DNA of 39,364 nucleotides, from NCBI GenBank assembly GCA_943704425.1, contig CALSCP010001768.1:21753-61116 (forward strand). Reading direction: 5' to 3'. This document shows, one piece after another, positions 27,735-39,197 of the stretch. The notes under the pieces were generated by a model. That model had not been told where the DNA came from. It saw only the letters and a program-made list of their open reading frames with translations, and did not search any database. Position numbers and translations under genes: made by a program. Source of the stretch: Ministeria vibrans ATCC 50519. Its lineage: Eukaryota; Opisthokonta; Filasterea. Within the stretch, counting starts at the first letter, position 1, and the number at the start of each line of letters is the position of its first letter.

Positions 27735-30067
27735 CTACAAAAGAATCGCATCCACAACCTCCCCCTGCTCAATATGAAGCTTGTCATCGGTGCGAGGGGG
27801 CAACACGAGAAGGGCATCGGCAGAGCGGTTTGACAGCAACCGTGAACTACACACAGCCATTTAAATGATAAGCGAGTGCTCGATTATTGGCATAGAGCAA
27901 TTATGTTTTACCTGCACTGAGAGCCCGTCGAATGGGCAGTGTACTGGCACGTTCCACGGTCATATGTCAGCGTGACTCGATGATACTCAGGTCGAGGGTC
28001 GAGTCGAATGCGCGCACTAGTCTAAACACAATGCAATACACATCATTGTTAATGCGTTCTTCCACAATAATAATAATAATAATAAGAAGAAGAAGAATAA
28101 TAATAATAATAACAATAATACATATTACGATTATGCTGTACCTTCACACCAATGACCTTGTGCTCATGTGACTTTCCCGCCATCTTGTACAAAGCCGGCA
28201 GCACATGAAGCACGAATGTGACATGAGCACTCACAGGGTTTCCTGTGCAACCTCGTTAAACAAACCGGAGAAAAAAAAAACACAAAAAAACAACGTACAC
28301 ACGAAAAACACATACCTGGAAGCCCGAAAAAGAGAAGGGAGCGGCCATTGTAGTCGATTGTGGCAAAAGTAGTGGGTTTTCCGGGTTTCATGAAGACCCG
28401 TGCAAAGTGGAGGGTGGCAGGAGCACCGGGGAGGGCGGCGAGGGCTGGGCGAAGAAGGTCAAGCTCGCCCATGGAGACTCCGCCAGAGGTGAGGATCACG
28501 TCGGAGTTGGGCAACAGCGACGTCAGATGCGACACGAGCGAGGCAAGGTCATCCGAGGCAATACCGGCATCGTGAGGCTGTGCCGAGTGAGACTGTGCAA
28601 GCGACGCCAGCAGCGTCGAGCGGTTTGCATCGCGAATATGTGAGGGCGGCAGAGGACTTGGGTGTGACGGCTCCACCAGCTCATTGCCTGTGCTGAGAAC
28701 GGACACGCGTGGAAGCGGGTAAACCAGAACGGAAGTGACGCCAACGGTAGCGAGAAGGCCGAGTTCGGCAGGGAGCAAGAGAGTGCCCTTGGCGAGCACC
28801 CGTTCGTCGAGGGCAATGTCGCTGCCCACGGCACGCACATCATGGCCAGCACACGGGGCCGCCGTGACAACGCGCACACGCAGCTCCACTCGACCATCCT
28901 CACTGCTCTCCAACAAAACAGTGTCTTCAACCTGAACAACGGCATCGGCTCCCGGTGGCAGAGGCGCCCCTGTGCTGATTCGGGCGACCTGCCTTGGACG
29001 CAACGGCGCGGCACACTCAGAGGGATCAGCGCCTGCCGTGAGCGCAACTGACACCACGTCAAAGTCACCGACGCCATCGGCAGCAATGACAGCATAACCA
29101 TCTTTGACAGACGCGGCAAAGGGCGGAACGGGACTTGCAGCGTGTACGTCCTCGGCGAGTGTGTGGTGGAGTGCATCGCCGAAGGGCATGGTGACGGGCG
29201 TAAGGGCCGCTGCATGCGACAAAACTGTCGACGTCGCCTCGCTCATGGGTATCATAGGGTAAGGAGAGGTTCGCGGACGTCGACTCACAGGAGTGTCGCC
29301 CGACGAAAGCTGCAGGGGCGTCCGGGCGTTGTTTTCCTGGTGGTGGTGGTGGTGGTGGTGAGAGCAAACATGCGTGTGTGGCTGTGAAGTGGACGTGGTC
29401 TCGTCTGCCTGTTGTTGCATTGTCGCGTGGACCTTTGCAACACGTTTTTGTTGTTCGCCGCGGATGAGATCAAGAGCGTGAGGAAGAACCGGGAGAAGAA
29501 ACGACAGGCACTCGCAGGCAGCCTTGGGCGAGCCTGGCACATTCACAATGAGAGTCTGCTTGCGCACACCACAAACCGCCCGCGACAAGGCCGCCATCGG
29601 AGTGACTTCAAGTGACTTCACCAGCATCAGCTGCGACAAAGACTCGGCCAGGCGATCCACTACTTGACGCGTAGCCTACGACACAAACACGACACATCAT
29701 CCCACAACGCCCCTTTCCAAGTGGGGCTCTGCTACCTCGGGAGTCACGTCTCGCTGGGCAAACCCCGTGCCACCCGTGGTCACCACCAAGTGGGCACCGT
29801 CCTCGTCGGCATACCGTCTAAGGCGCGCCGCAATTGTGTCGATCTCGTCGGCACAAAGATCGCGACTCACTGATAAACAAATTCGAGTCTGGTCAGCGAC
29901 CAACACTGCTGCACACTGTCCGTACCGCGGGTAACGCCAATGGGACTCTCCCTCAGAGCCTTCTCCAGCGCAGGCCCACTGCGATCCTCCGCCGTTCCGG
30001 CGAAACACCGATCGCTCACTGAAACGTCAACAGTGAGCAGACGACTCACACACATCAACATTCGCAT
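27735..30067 (-). CDS. Gephyrin/Cnx1-type molybdenum cofactor protein (MogA-MoeA fusion)
   Basis: Six exons (30067-29926, 29869-29736, 29675-28316, 28242-28142, 28021-27912, 27846-27735) give 652 residues with closing phases. The N-terminal G (MogA-like) domain has VSDRCFAGTAEDRSGPAL, TTGGTGFAQRDVTPE and VNVPGSPKAACECL. A linker with seven consecutive His follows. The C-terminal E (MoeA-like) domain has VPPFAASVKDGYAV, STGAPLPPGADAVVQVED, SVLSTGNELVEP, SGGVSMGELD, FMKPGKPTTFA, GLPGNPVSAHVTF and SSRLLSNRSADALLVLPP. The G domain adenylylates molybdopterin and the E domain inserts molybdate. Domain order G-E is that of gephyrin and fungal proteins; plant Cnx1 is E-G. The start is uncertain: in-frame ATGs also lie at 30094 and 30121. 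Confidence 0.92.
28066..28120. repeat. (AAT)n/(AAG)n microsatellite in a MoCo-gene intron
   Basis: AAT repeats interrupted by AAG repeats lie in the intron between the exons 28242-28142 and 28021-27912. The resulting T-rich tract sits upstream of the acceptor on the sense strand. Confidence 0.9.
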
Positions 30068-30169
30068 CTCACCTGTCAACACACAAGCAATCATTTGGTT
30101 GAAAAAAGCCCCAAAAATCAAACCAAGCGAAAAGAATTAGTCAGAAATTATAGAAGAAAAAGATCAAGT

Positions 30170-30170
<1 letters not shown>

Positions 30171-30213
<43 letters not shown>

Positions 30214-30235
30214 TAATAATAATAATAATAATAAT
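30171..30235. repeat. (AAT)n microsatellite
   Basis: An AAT run with one aatt interruption fills most of the 199-bp spacer between the SF3B3 stop codon and the MoCo gene start. Confidence 0.9.
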
Positions 30236-30266
30236 TTTTTTGTTGAATATCTATCAGGAAATTGTA

Positions 30267-33200
30267 TTAAAAGGCATGACGGGTACGCATGTCCTCGAGC
30301 TTCTTGTTGACCTCGGCGGGAGAGCGGTCAAGCTCTTCGGCAATGGAGCGTCGCTTGTGGACATCAAGAGTGCCAAAGAGCTCACAGAGGTCGCCATCAA
30401 TGACTGCCTTGCACGGCTGATACGACGAGCGGTACGCCAGGTGGTCGCGCCCCAGCAACGGTGGCTGCTCCTGCCGCATGTGCATCTCAAGATGCTGGAA
30501 GAACTCAATGTCCTCACGCCTACCAAACAACAGAGCATTGAGAATGAATTGTAATGATTGCTATCGTAGTACGTTCTGAAGGCCATGAGACAGCCAATGG
30601 ACCCGCCCAGAGTGGTGAACACGAGCGTCTCCTCGCCGCTCGGCGACAGACGTGCCTTCTGCAGACTCGTCACCGTGTCTCCCACATAGTACGCACACAG
30701 AAGCTCAGCCTAAAAAAAGAAAAAAAGAAAAAAAAGAAAAAAAAAAGAAATTAACAATAAAAAAAGGTATGCACTCATGGGAGTCTTGTCACCTTTTGAT
30801 CGGCACTGTTGAGAGGATGGCGCTCATAGAGAAGTCGGGAGGCACTAGTGGCAGAGTCATCGCGATCGTCGTTGACGTCGTGGGGCAGACGCAGCACAAA
30901 GACATTGCCAAACTTGTCGCCGGCTGCGACAGTGCTGTAGTCAAGCAGGACGGCGCTAGTGACGTGCCGCGGCAGCGAGTCGTCCGCAAACACGACCAAC
31001 TGGTTGTCGCTGTGTCGGTACCGCACAAAGTGAAACGACTCCTGAAGGTCCCCCACCGTCAGTCGGTTCCCCATTGCCCCAATCCACACAATCTGTGTTG
31101 GAAATCGCTGCAAAGCACAAAGAAGAAGTAGAAAAAGAAGAAAAAAAAGAAAAAGAAAAATAAAGTTGAGGCACACACAGAGATTCCACAGCGTTTACCT
31201 TATTCTCACACTTTCGCAAGAGTTTACTCTGGCCTAAGTCGAAAAGACGAAGAGCGCGACCAACACCGACGGCCAAACGACCCTGAAAGGCACAGAGGGC
31301 GCCCGGAACGCCATCAACGGCTGTTCGGTGTACCAGTCGCAACGACACCCCATCCGCCCCAATCTCAAACGTGTACAGCACACCCTGCGCATCCAATGGC
31401 TAACAACAACAACAACAACAACAACAACAATACATACAACATTCAATATCACTACTCTACCCCTCTTTCCACTTCTGATGAGCTCTACCTTGGATAAGTT
31501 GTGGGAAGGGACAGCGCCCACGACGAGATAAAGAGCGTCGGGATGAGAAGCAAACTCCACGACGGCAATGGAGTAGCCGGCGTGGTTCTCGTCAAGAGGC
31601 ACCGTCAGCAACGACTCGCCGGTCGCGCCGGCACGCACTACACGCACCTGAGCGGCCCATGCACCGGCGGGCGCCTTGGCCGAGCCAAACACCTCCTCGG
31701 GCAGCTGCATCTCTTCGTCGACAACCATTTCGTTCTCGTCCGTCTGCAGTTGCGACTGGGCATTTGCCTTGGCCGCCTCAGAGAAGGCACGGTGATCGCT
31801 CTCGAGCAGGTAGAGGCAATGGGCGGTGGGGTGCACGGCGAGACGACGCGGAGTGCGCGTCACGGGCGTGGTGACGGTGTTGAAAAGCGAGCCGAGCTGG
31901 GGCACAGCAATAATGCGCAATTTGTCGCCGCTAATGGCCACAATGCCTTCGGGACACTGTGCCGAGTGGAAGGCACTAGCGTGCTCAAGTACCTCGTAGT
32001 TGAGCGGACTCATGTGGTAGCGCGCCTCGTAGCTGTAACTCAGCCACGAACGACTGCTCAGTGCCAACACAGCCTGGTTGCCTTGGGCATCCACACGGAA
32101 CATACGCACGGGACGGGCACCCAGGTAGCGCGTGCGCGTGTCTGTCAGCTGGCCCGAAATGCCGTCGAGTGACGAGCGCAGAAGCACGCCGTTGTCCAAA
32201 CCAATGTTGAGGAAGAGCGACGAGCCACCGCCGCCGCGCGTTGCCACGTTCGAACCGGCGCCGCCCATGTTGCCACCCGTCGCAACGGCGCTCTCGTCGC
32301 CCGACATCTCCACAATGCACAGGGACGCTGCTTGTGCCGGCAGCGCTTGCATGCCTACCGGCTGCAGACACGTCGTAGGGTTGAGCGACACAATGCGCAC
32401 CGTGTTGTCCGCACAGCCAATGGCCAGGTAAGAGAAGCGCTGGCGGCCCACAGGCACACTGCCAATGGCCATGCACACTGCTTCGGCAGGCAGGTCGCAG
32501 CGCTCCGTCGACTCGTTCAGCTGGCCACTCATGTCCAACTCAAAGTACACAATCTCACCGCCACCCAGTGCCAGCGCCACCTGACGCTCGTTCACCGCGG
32601 CACACGCAATGGGTCGTTGACTTGGCGTCTTCCACTCGTTGACGCGGCGGTCCGCCTTGACGTGGCGCAGACCACCCGGGTACACCTGCAAGAGATCATC
32701 GTCGCCAATCTGTGCCACGTGGATTGTCGGCGACTGCAGCATGAGGCCGCTGTCGCTGACTTCCTCGACTGTCTCACCAATCGACAGGACCAACGTCGCA
32801 TTGACAAACGACACAACAATGTAGCGATCAAACTCGTCGGCACGCGCGCGCTTCACGCTCCAAATGGCACTGGGGTTGCCCGGGAGTGCACTCACGGCCA
32901 TCTCGGCAACTGCAAGGCCGTGACGCAGAGTGCGCACCGACGAACGTGGACCACGTCCGCAAAGAGAGTACAACTGCATTGAGTCTTCGCCGGCGAGATC
33001 AGCAACGCAACTGTCAAGGATGGGCGCGAGCGACTCGAGTTCGTCGACGAGCATCAGGTTGAGGAGGGGCCGTGGAATGAAGACGGTTGCGTCGAGAAGG
33101 GGTGCCGGAATGTCATCGAGGTCCTCCGAGTCAACGACGGCATTGGCCTTGCTGTTAAATTCGGGCTCGTCGCCGCCATCGCCCAGCTGTGTGATCTGGT

Positions 33201-34644
33201 ACAGGTGGTGGTTGCCAAACTCACTGGCAACAAAGAGGAAACCCGAACGCAGCACACAAATGCCCGCCGCGACCGGCACCGTGTCAAAGTACTTGATGCG
33301 CATCTTCGTAACGGTGTTCTCCTCGGGATCGACGTCGAGCATGACACGGAAGAGGTCACCCGAGTCGGTCTGGACCAGGAAGAAGAACATACTCTTGGTC
33401 TTGTGCGCAGCTGCAGCGACCACCAGCGGAATGCGCGTCGGGTCGGAGATGTCGTTGCGACGACGCGGCAGTGCCACTCGGTGCTCGGTGGTCTCGCCAT
33501 AGCACTTGTAGAGAAGGTAGCCTTCGCAGCAGACAATGACACCGCTGGGTCCGTCGCTGCCACCAGGCACGGCAACGAGCAAGTTGGCAAAATCGCGCAG
33601 GGGCTCGCTTGCCTTGCGCACCACGTGGTTAAGACCAAGGTCCAGCTCGTAGAAGGTGAGCGACTGTCGTGTGGCGGGCGCCGCCTCGCCAGTCGTGTCG
33701 TCGTCGGCGTCCTCATAGTCGAGCTCGAGGCAGGCAAACATGGGGTTCTCAAAGCCCACGTCGACACCGACACAATGGAAAAGAAGCGTGTGCGCCTTGT
33801 GGCCCTCCAGCGGCGAAGAGATGGTGAGGTTGGCGTTGCCGTCGCGATTCATAATGTACACGAGTTTCTGTTTCTCGACGGCTGCGATCATAATGGCACG
33901 TCCCTTGGCATCCGCCGCCACAAACTGTCCCGGGATGCACCGTCGCGCGCCGCTCTTGCCAAACGTCTCCATGTGCACCCGATCAAACGAGCCCTTGGCC
34001 GGCTGAAACTCCAGGATCACAATGCGACCCGAATCAGAGCCGACAACAAGATAGTCTGAGAGCGAGAGAAAAAAAAAAAAAAGCAAAGCAGTGTTGGCGT
34101 TAGCATGTCCAATCTGGGGCGGCGAAGGGGCACACAGGGGCGCGTAGACGGACATGCGTGCATGCAGCAGGAGAGGCGGGTCGATGGGGATGCGGGTGGG
34201 TGGATGAAACGACGAACGGTATTTGACAACGCGACGTTTTTTTTTGAGGCTTTTTTTTTCTCTCCTTTGAAGATGTGAGGCGTACCCTTTTGAGAGCCGG
34301 TCAGACGGAACGCGGTGAGGCTTCGAATCACGCCAAAGACGCGGCCACCCGAGTGTAGAATGGACTTTAACTTGCCAGTGGCGGCATCGACTTTGTACAG
34401 CTCGAGCACGTCGTTGTGGGCGCAGGCGATCTCCTGCTGCTTCGGGAGTCCGCTGAAGGCTCCGTGGCACATGCACTGTATACCTGTGGGCGAGAGGGAG
34501 CGGGGGCAGACGTGGAGAGAGAGAGGGAGAGAGAGGAGGAGGGGAGAGTGTTAGAGAGCATGATTCTTTGTACTGTTGCTTACTTGCACCACGCTGCAGC
34601 GTGACCGCATACAAATGGACACTCGATGGGTCAAGGGTGGCCAT
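30267..34644 (-). CDS. SF3B3: Splicing factor 3B subunit 3 (SF3B3/SAP130/Rse1)
   Basis: Seven exons (34644-34584, 34483-34286, 34055-31489, 31399-31199, 31107-30793, 30709-30573, 30519-30267) give 1243 residues with all phases closing; animal SF3B3 has ~1217. The sequence follows SF3B3 closely from GVIRSLTAFRLTGSQK and DYLVVGSDSGRIVILEFQP, through VGVDVGFENPMFACLELDYE, VNEWKTPSQ and DTRTRYLGARPVRMFRV, to the end KKLEDMRTRHAF. Three WD40-like propellers scaffold the SF3b complex of the U2 snRNP with SF3B1. A small-residue insertion (GGNMGGAGSN) near nt 32250 is lineage-specific. Splice sites fall at conserved motifs, which validates the intron rules used elsewhere in this window. Confidence 0.98.
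31403..31432. repeat. (AAC)n microsatellite in SF3B3 intron 3
   Basis: Ten AAC units lie directly next to the acceptor of SF3B3 intron 3; on the sense strand they read (GTT)n ending in the TAG acceptor. Confidence 0.9.
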
Positions 34645-34668
34645 TATGGGATGGGGGAAGATAAAAAA

Positions 34669-34719
34669 AGAGTTGTCTTAAGATCACGTCTCAGTTACTC
34701 AGATATTTAAGACAACTCT
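34669..34719. promoter_or_regulatory. Perfect inverted repeat upstream of SF3B3
   Basis: agagttgtcttaa (34669-34681) and ttaagacaactct (34707-34719) form perfect 13-bp arms around a 25-nt loop. It begins 25 nt upstream of the SF3B3 ATG, so it lies in the 5' UTR or core promoter. It could be a dyad binding site, a 5' UTR stem-loop or a small element relic. Confidence 0.6.
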
Positions 34720-35308
34720 CCAAGTCTGTTTGCAGTCCTCGTATAACAACCTCAACAACACGTTTTGATAATTATATATATATATTTATTATAAATATAT
34801 ATGTGTGTGTACAGGTGCGACAAACAAAGACGTAGAACCAAAAAACGCACTGCGTGAGGGGCGCGAGTTTGACGGCGCCTCTTCTGCTGTTGGCTGAGAG
34901 AAGAAGAAGAAGAAGAAGAAGGCGAAGTTCACTCACTAGTTCAGAGAAAACGACATCGTCTAAAACACTCGACAGTATGTAGGTGCTGTGCTTTCAGGAG
35001 AGTGTAAAGGAGTGTGTGTGTTTATTACGGAGTAATTGTTGGTTGGCGCAGAATTGTGCGTGCGTGTGAGAGACGCCGAGCCTTTGCGACTGTGTGACTG
35101 CTGCGTCGACTCCCCAAGCAACGTGAGCTCCATTGCCCATTCAACACCTTGCAACGAGCCCACAATACCTGGGAAAGGGATTCAATCAAAATACTGTTGG
35201 ACAATCAAAACGTGATTCCTTGCTCTGCCGTTTTCTCGGTTTTAATAATCCCTTCTTCTATTATATTATTATTATTATTATTATTATTATAATTATTAAA
35301 CCGCGTGT
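34720..35308. other. Spacer between SF3B3 and the P-type ATPase gene
   Basis: Contains an (AT)n-rich block with GTGTGT (34770-34811), an (AAG)n run (34902-34920) and an ATT/TTA microsatellite (35264-35297). The 67-codon minus-strand frame at 34960-35163 has no domain. No gene was found. Confidence 0.55.
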
Positions 35309-38300
35309 TCACTCCAACTCTTCCACAGACTCCCTCTGCGACAAAAGACTCCCCGACGCCTCATCGGACGACGCCATGGTGCGACGCATCTGGCGCATGA
35401 GAGACGTGGCGCCGCCACCTTGTGCAAGCTCCGAGCCACCCAGGCGGGCCTTCTTGCGTTTGGCACGCGAGCGCAGGAACCGCGCGCCGGCCGACGTGAG
35501 CGAGCCACTGCAGCCGCGCAGCACGCCGTACCACTTGTACAGTTCGGCACAGCTCACGTCAAAGAGCGCAAAGATCACGCAGGCAATGAGGGCACTGACA
35601 GGCAGGTGGACCAGCTGTGCGATAGGCACGACCGAGAGAAGCAGCGCGAGCGACAGGAGGGAGACAGTCGCCCACAGGAGAAAACGACGATTCACAGTGA
35701 GGCCATGACGCAGAACAGGAATGCGTTCAGAGCGCAAGTGGAAGCAGAGGAAGACTATGTTCAGTACAAGAGTGCAAAACGTCGCGGCTGTGTCAGCGTC
35801 GTTGGGGGCTAGGGCAGGCACAGCCTTGCGGCTAAGGTGACGGGCCGTCAGCGAAGCGCCGAGAGTCGTCGCAAACACGATGATGGCGTGGACAACGACA
35901 CGGATGGCGAGGTGCGTCGTGAAGATAGTGGGGCCGTCGCGCACGGGCTGTTGCTGACTGCGCTGCTTGTGCTGCTGCTTGAGCTGTTGCAAGTGCGTCA
36001 TTGGAGGCTGCTGCATCACGTCAGCCTCGGGCGGTTCGTGCAGCAGCACAAAAAGCGCTGCTGTGTCGGCACAGAGCAGTACCAGAACCATTTGCACGGG
36101 CGACAGCGACGGCGAACCGTAAAAGGCACTCGACGCAAGGAAGAGCAGCGCCACAGCAAGCTTAACCACCAGTAAAAAAGTGATGGCCTTGCGCAGATTG
36201 GACAACATCACGCGGCCAAGACGAATCGCCTCGATAAACGTTGCAAAATTCGCGTCGTGAACACTCATCGAGGCAGTGTGGAGAGCAACATGGCCCACAG
36301 CTGCATCTTCGTCGCGGCCCATCACCGCTGCAAAGTTCCCTTGCGCCATGGCGGCCACGTCAGCTGGCTGAGCCCCGAGCACGGCCACACACTCACCAGC
36401 GTCTTGCAGCATCGAGACAAGACGGCGGCGTGCGCTCGCGTCCACCCGAGCAAAGGCGGCCGTGTGAAAAAGCAGGTCGGCGGGCGATGTATCGTGATCG
36501 TCGAGCGAGTGTGCCAGACGAAAGGCGCCCCCAAACTCGTCGTCTTCGTCGCTCAGTCGTGCCATGGTGCCCACTGCAATGGATGTATCCAAACTGTCGC
36601 CCGTTGCCATGATGACACGGATGCCCGCATTGCGACACGTCTGTACTGCTTCACCCACGCCCCCTCGTAGTGGATCCTCAAACGCCGCAAAGCCCGCCAG
36701 CTCAAACTGTCGCTCGTCGACGCCCCACTCGTCGAAGGCAAGCTGGATGCGCTCGAGCAGTGTCGATGGATCTGCAGTGCTCGACATGTCAGCAAGTGGA
36801 TCGCGACGGAGCGCAGCAAAGGCAATCACACGACGGCCTGAACGAGCGTACTCGCTAAACGACGCTTCGAGACGCGCCACTGTGGCATCGTCCAAAGGTG
36901 CACCGCTGCCATTGCCACTGGGAGTGCCATGGTGGTGGTGGCAGGGGGAGCGCATGCTGGTGGAACACACGCGTAGAATGGTCTCGGGTGCACCGCGACA
37001 GATGAGGATAGCTCGGTCGCCAGTGGAGCGGTCGCCGGTGAGCAGAACACGCTGCACAACAACCTTGCGGGCGTCATCAAAGGGTAGCTGCTGCGTGAGG
37101 CGAGGCCGCAGCGGGGCAATGGCGTGTGCAGAGAGACAGAGCGGGCGGCTCCACGGGTGGCCGGGCCCCACGTCGGTGAGAGTGGTGTCAAACAAATTGT
37201 CGGCGTGTCGTAGAGCAGCCATGAGCCGCATTGCGCCAACACCGTGTGGGTCTTGCTCGAGGGTGTCGTTGACGGAGGCTGTCGATTGCTGACTGTCGTT
37301 TGCACTTGGGCGCAGTTGGTGGTCTGCGCCAAAGCTGAGAAGCCAAGTGGAGAAGAGAGTCTCGAGACTCGACGAACTAGTACTAGTCGAGGAGGAGGAA
37401 GCGGTGCTTGCGTGGCCTGTGCCGTCGATGGCGCCCACCAGGCGCAATTGGTTGCGAGAGAGCGTGCCGTTCTTGTTGGTGACAATGGTGGTAATGCTGC
37501 CGACGAGTTCGGTTGCGTGGTGGTACAGAGAAAAGTCAGTGCACAGGCTGAGGGAGCAAAAGGAGACAGAGAGTGCAAGGGCCAAGGGAAACAAATGAGC
37601 AATGGTTGCGGCGACAAGCGACAAGGTGGTGGGCACAAGCTCACGGCCGTCGCGAAGGCCACGAGCAAGGAGCACGAGAGGCGTGACCGTGGCGACAATG
37701 AGACCAACGGCAGTGACGTAGACAGTGGCGCGGTGGACGGTGTTGTAAAGCAGGGCCGAGGGGCCCTCGGAGGTGGTGCGCGTCGACGATGAGAGCGCGT
37801 ACCGTGCAAGGCCTGTCAAGACGCTTTGGTTGCGATGGGGTTGCTGTTGCTGTTGTACATTATGATTGCTGGCGGAGGAGGAGAAGGAGACGTGGTTCTT
37901 CGGAAAGGACCAGCTGCGGCCGACCATGCGACTGGCATACGTGGTATGTGTGCCCGTAGCTGTGACCACTGCTTCGCCGGTGCCGCTGGTGACGACCGAG
38001 CCGGCGTAGACCATGACGAATTCCTTGAGGAGTTGCTCAACTGGTCCGCCGCGGGTGGCTGTCGACAGAGGGGGAGGGGAGCCGGTGGAGTCCTGGCGGC
38101 TTGGGAGCGGAGGCGAGCCCATTGAGACACTCGTAGAGCGCGACATGATAGGCGACGAGTTTGGTCCGGCGGCAGCGACTGCAAGTGCGGTGCGCACCGA
38201 CGTCTGCTCTGCTTCAGACGGTTCGCTGGGCTCCGTCGTAGTCGCCGCCGAGTTGGCGCGACGTGACTGTCGTACGCGCGCACACATTCCCAGGTTTGCC

Positions 38301-39031
38301 GAGGCGTCCTTGAGCACCGCCTTGAGATGTCTTCTTCGCGGTGTCTTTGACGAGGAGGTGGTGGACGCGGAGGCGAGAGGGGATTCGTCGACAATGAGAG
38401 AGCGGGAGGAGACGAGACGCGCATCGACAGGAACAATGTCGCCGGGACGCAGGACAATGACGTCGCCGAGAGCAAGCGAGTCGGCGGTGACACGGTAGAA
38501 CGAAGCGCCTGGTCGACGCACCGTGATGCAGGTGGGATAGCTTGTGTTGGCAAGGAGGCTTTGTTGACGCCAGGCAAGAAGGAGCGGGACCACCGTTGTG
38601 GCGGCGACCAGCAGACACACTGCGGCGGTCGTCGCCGTCTCCAGCGAGTTGTACCACACTGCCGTGGTGACCATGAGCGCCATGAGGAGTCCGAGAACGG
38701 TGGCGTGCGCATCGAGCGAGGCAAGGGGGGTTGAGGGTGCCGGGGCGCCTTTGCGAATGTCAAAGGCGGCGCGCTGTTCGCCCACAAGCGCAACGCGCTC
38801 GCGTGATGCAATGGCCGACAGCCCCGAGGGCGACACACCGTCTCCGGCCAACGAGCCAAGCGCACGGAGGCTAGCGGCGGCCGTAGAGCGCCACGGCGTC
38901 GACGCTGCCTCCAACAGTTCCTGTCTTAGCGCCTCTCGATTCTGTTGCTTGGGACGCCGCTGCGACAATAGCGCCTCAACGTCGTCGTCGTCATCTTCAT
39001 CAAACGCCCCTTCAAGAATTCGTGACGACAT
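35309..39031 (-). CDS. P-type ATPase family protein lacking catalytic motifs
   Basis: A single exon gives 1240 residues from MSSRILEGAF (39031; an in-frame ATG 18 codons upstream at 39085 is possible). The P-type fold is clear. There are two N-terminal membrane segments, an actuator domain with DVIVLRPGDIVPVDARLV, and two more segments. The P/N domains keep GAPETILR, FAAFEDPLRGGVGEAV and GIRVIMATGDSLDTS, and about six C-terminal segments follow. Three catalytic motifs are changed. After IVDESPL the TGES loop reads ASAS. The DKTGT motif reads NKNGT, with Asn at the phosphorylated Asp position (~519). The hinge GDGxND reads GAQPAD (~885). The protein is therefore predicted unable to form the phosphoenzyme. 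A Ser/Pro-rich insert of ~110 residues lies after the ASAS site. It is intronless, unlike its neighbours. Confidence 0.85.
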   Translation of the reverse strand: MSSRILEGAFDEDDDDDVEALLSQRRPKQQNREALRQELLEAASTPWRSTAAASLRALGSLAGDGVSPSGLSAIASRERVALVGEQRAAFDIRKGAPAPSTPLASLDAHATVLGLLMALMVTTAVWYNSLETATTAAVCLLVAATTVVPLLLAWRQQSLLANTSYPTCITVRRPGASFYRVTADSLALGDVIVLRPGDIVPVDARLVSSRSLIVDESPLASASTTSSSKTPRRRHLKAVLKDASANLGMCARVRQSRRANSAATTTEPSEPSEAEQTSVRTALAVAAAGPNSSPIMSRSTSVSMGSPPLPSRQDSTGSPPPLSTATRGGPVEQLLKEFVMVYAGSVVTSGTGEAVVTATGTHTTYASRMVGRSWSFPKNHVSFSSSASNHNVQQQQQPHRNQSVLTGLARYALSSSTRTTSEGPSALLYNTVHRATVYVTAVGLIVATVTPLVLLARGLRDGRELVPTTLSLVAATIAHLFPLALALSVSFCSLSLCTDFSLYHHATELVGSITTIVTNKNGTLSRNQLRLVGAIDGTGHASTASSSSTSTSSSSLETLFSTWLLSFGADHQLRPSANDSQQSTASVNDTLEQDPHGVGAMRLMAALRHADNLFDTTLTDVGPGHPWSRPLCLSAHAIAPLRPRLTQQLPFDDARKVVVQRVLLTGDRSTGDRAILICRGAPETILRVCSTSMRSPCHHHHGTPSGNGSGAPLDDATVARLEASFSEYARSGRRVIAFAALRRDPLADMSSTADPSTLLERIQLAFDEWGVDERQFELAGFAAFEDPLRGGVGEAVQTCRNAGIRVIMATGDSLDTSIAVGTMARLSDEDDEFGGAFRLAHSLDDHDTSPADLLFHTAAFARVDASARRRLVSMLQDAGECVAVLGAQPADVAAMAQGNFAAVMGRDEDAAVGHVALHTASMSVHDANFATFIEAIRLGRVMLSNLRKAITFLLVVKLAVALLFLASSAFYGSPSLSPVQMVLVLLCADTAALFVLLHEPPEADVMQQPPMTHLQQLKQQHKQRSQQQPVRDGPTIFTTHLAIRVVVHAIIVFATTLGASLTARHLSRKAVPALAPNDADTAATFCTLVLNIVFLCFHLRSERIPVLRHGLTVNRRFLLWATVSLLSLALLLSVVPIAQLVHLPVSALIACVIFALFDVSCAELYKWYGVLRGCSGSLTSAGARFLRSRAKRKKARLGGSELAQGGGATSLMRQMRRTMASSDEASGSLLSQRESVEELE

Positions 39032-39197
39032 TGGTTTTTTTTTGTGGAAAAAAGTTTGGATTTCCGATTTGGAATTCTCGATCATCAGTCATTCTTTGAT
39101 TTCGTTCAAAAAAGTCTTTCCCTCCAAAAAATGGACGAAAGGCATGCGAGAACCCGGGTTCCCTTGACCTGTATTGACGATCCTACTTTGTTTCTAG

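Noticed and set aside
29906-29925. A 20-nt ultra-short intron in the MoCo gene
   Set aside because: A 56-nt intron (29870-29925) with normal splice sites joins GVTR to VSRDLCADEID in phase and fits the MogA fold better.
34960-35163. 67-codon minus-strand open frame
   Set aside because: Low-complexity His/Thr/Ser content from repeats and no supporting signals.
35309-39031. Calling the ATPase homologue a pseudogene
   Set aside because: The frame is intact over 1240 codons with ordered membrane segments. Only catalytic motifs are changed, which fits a pseudoenzyme better than decay.
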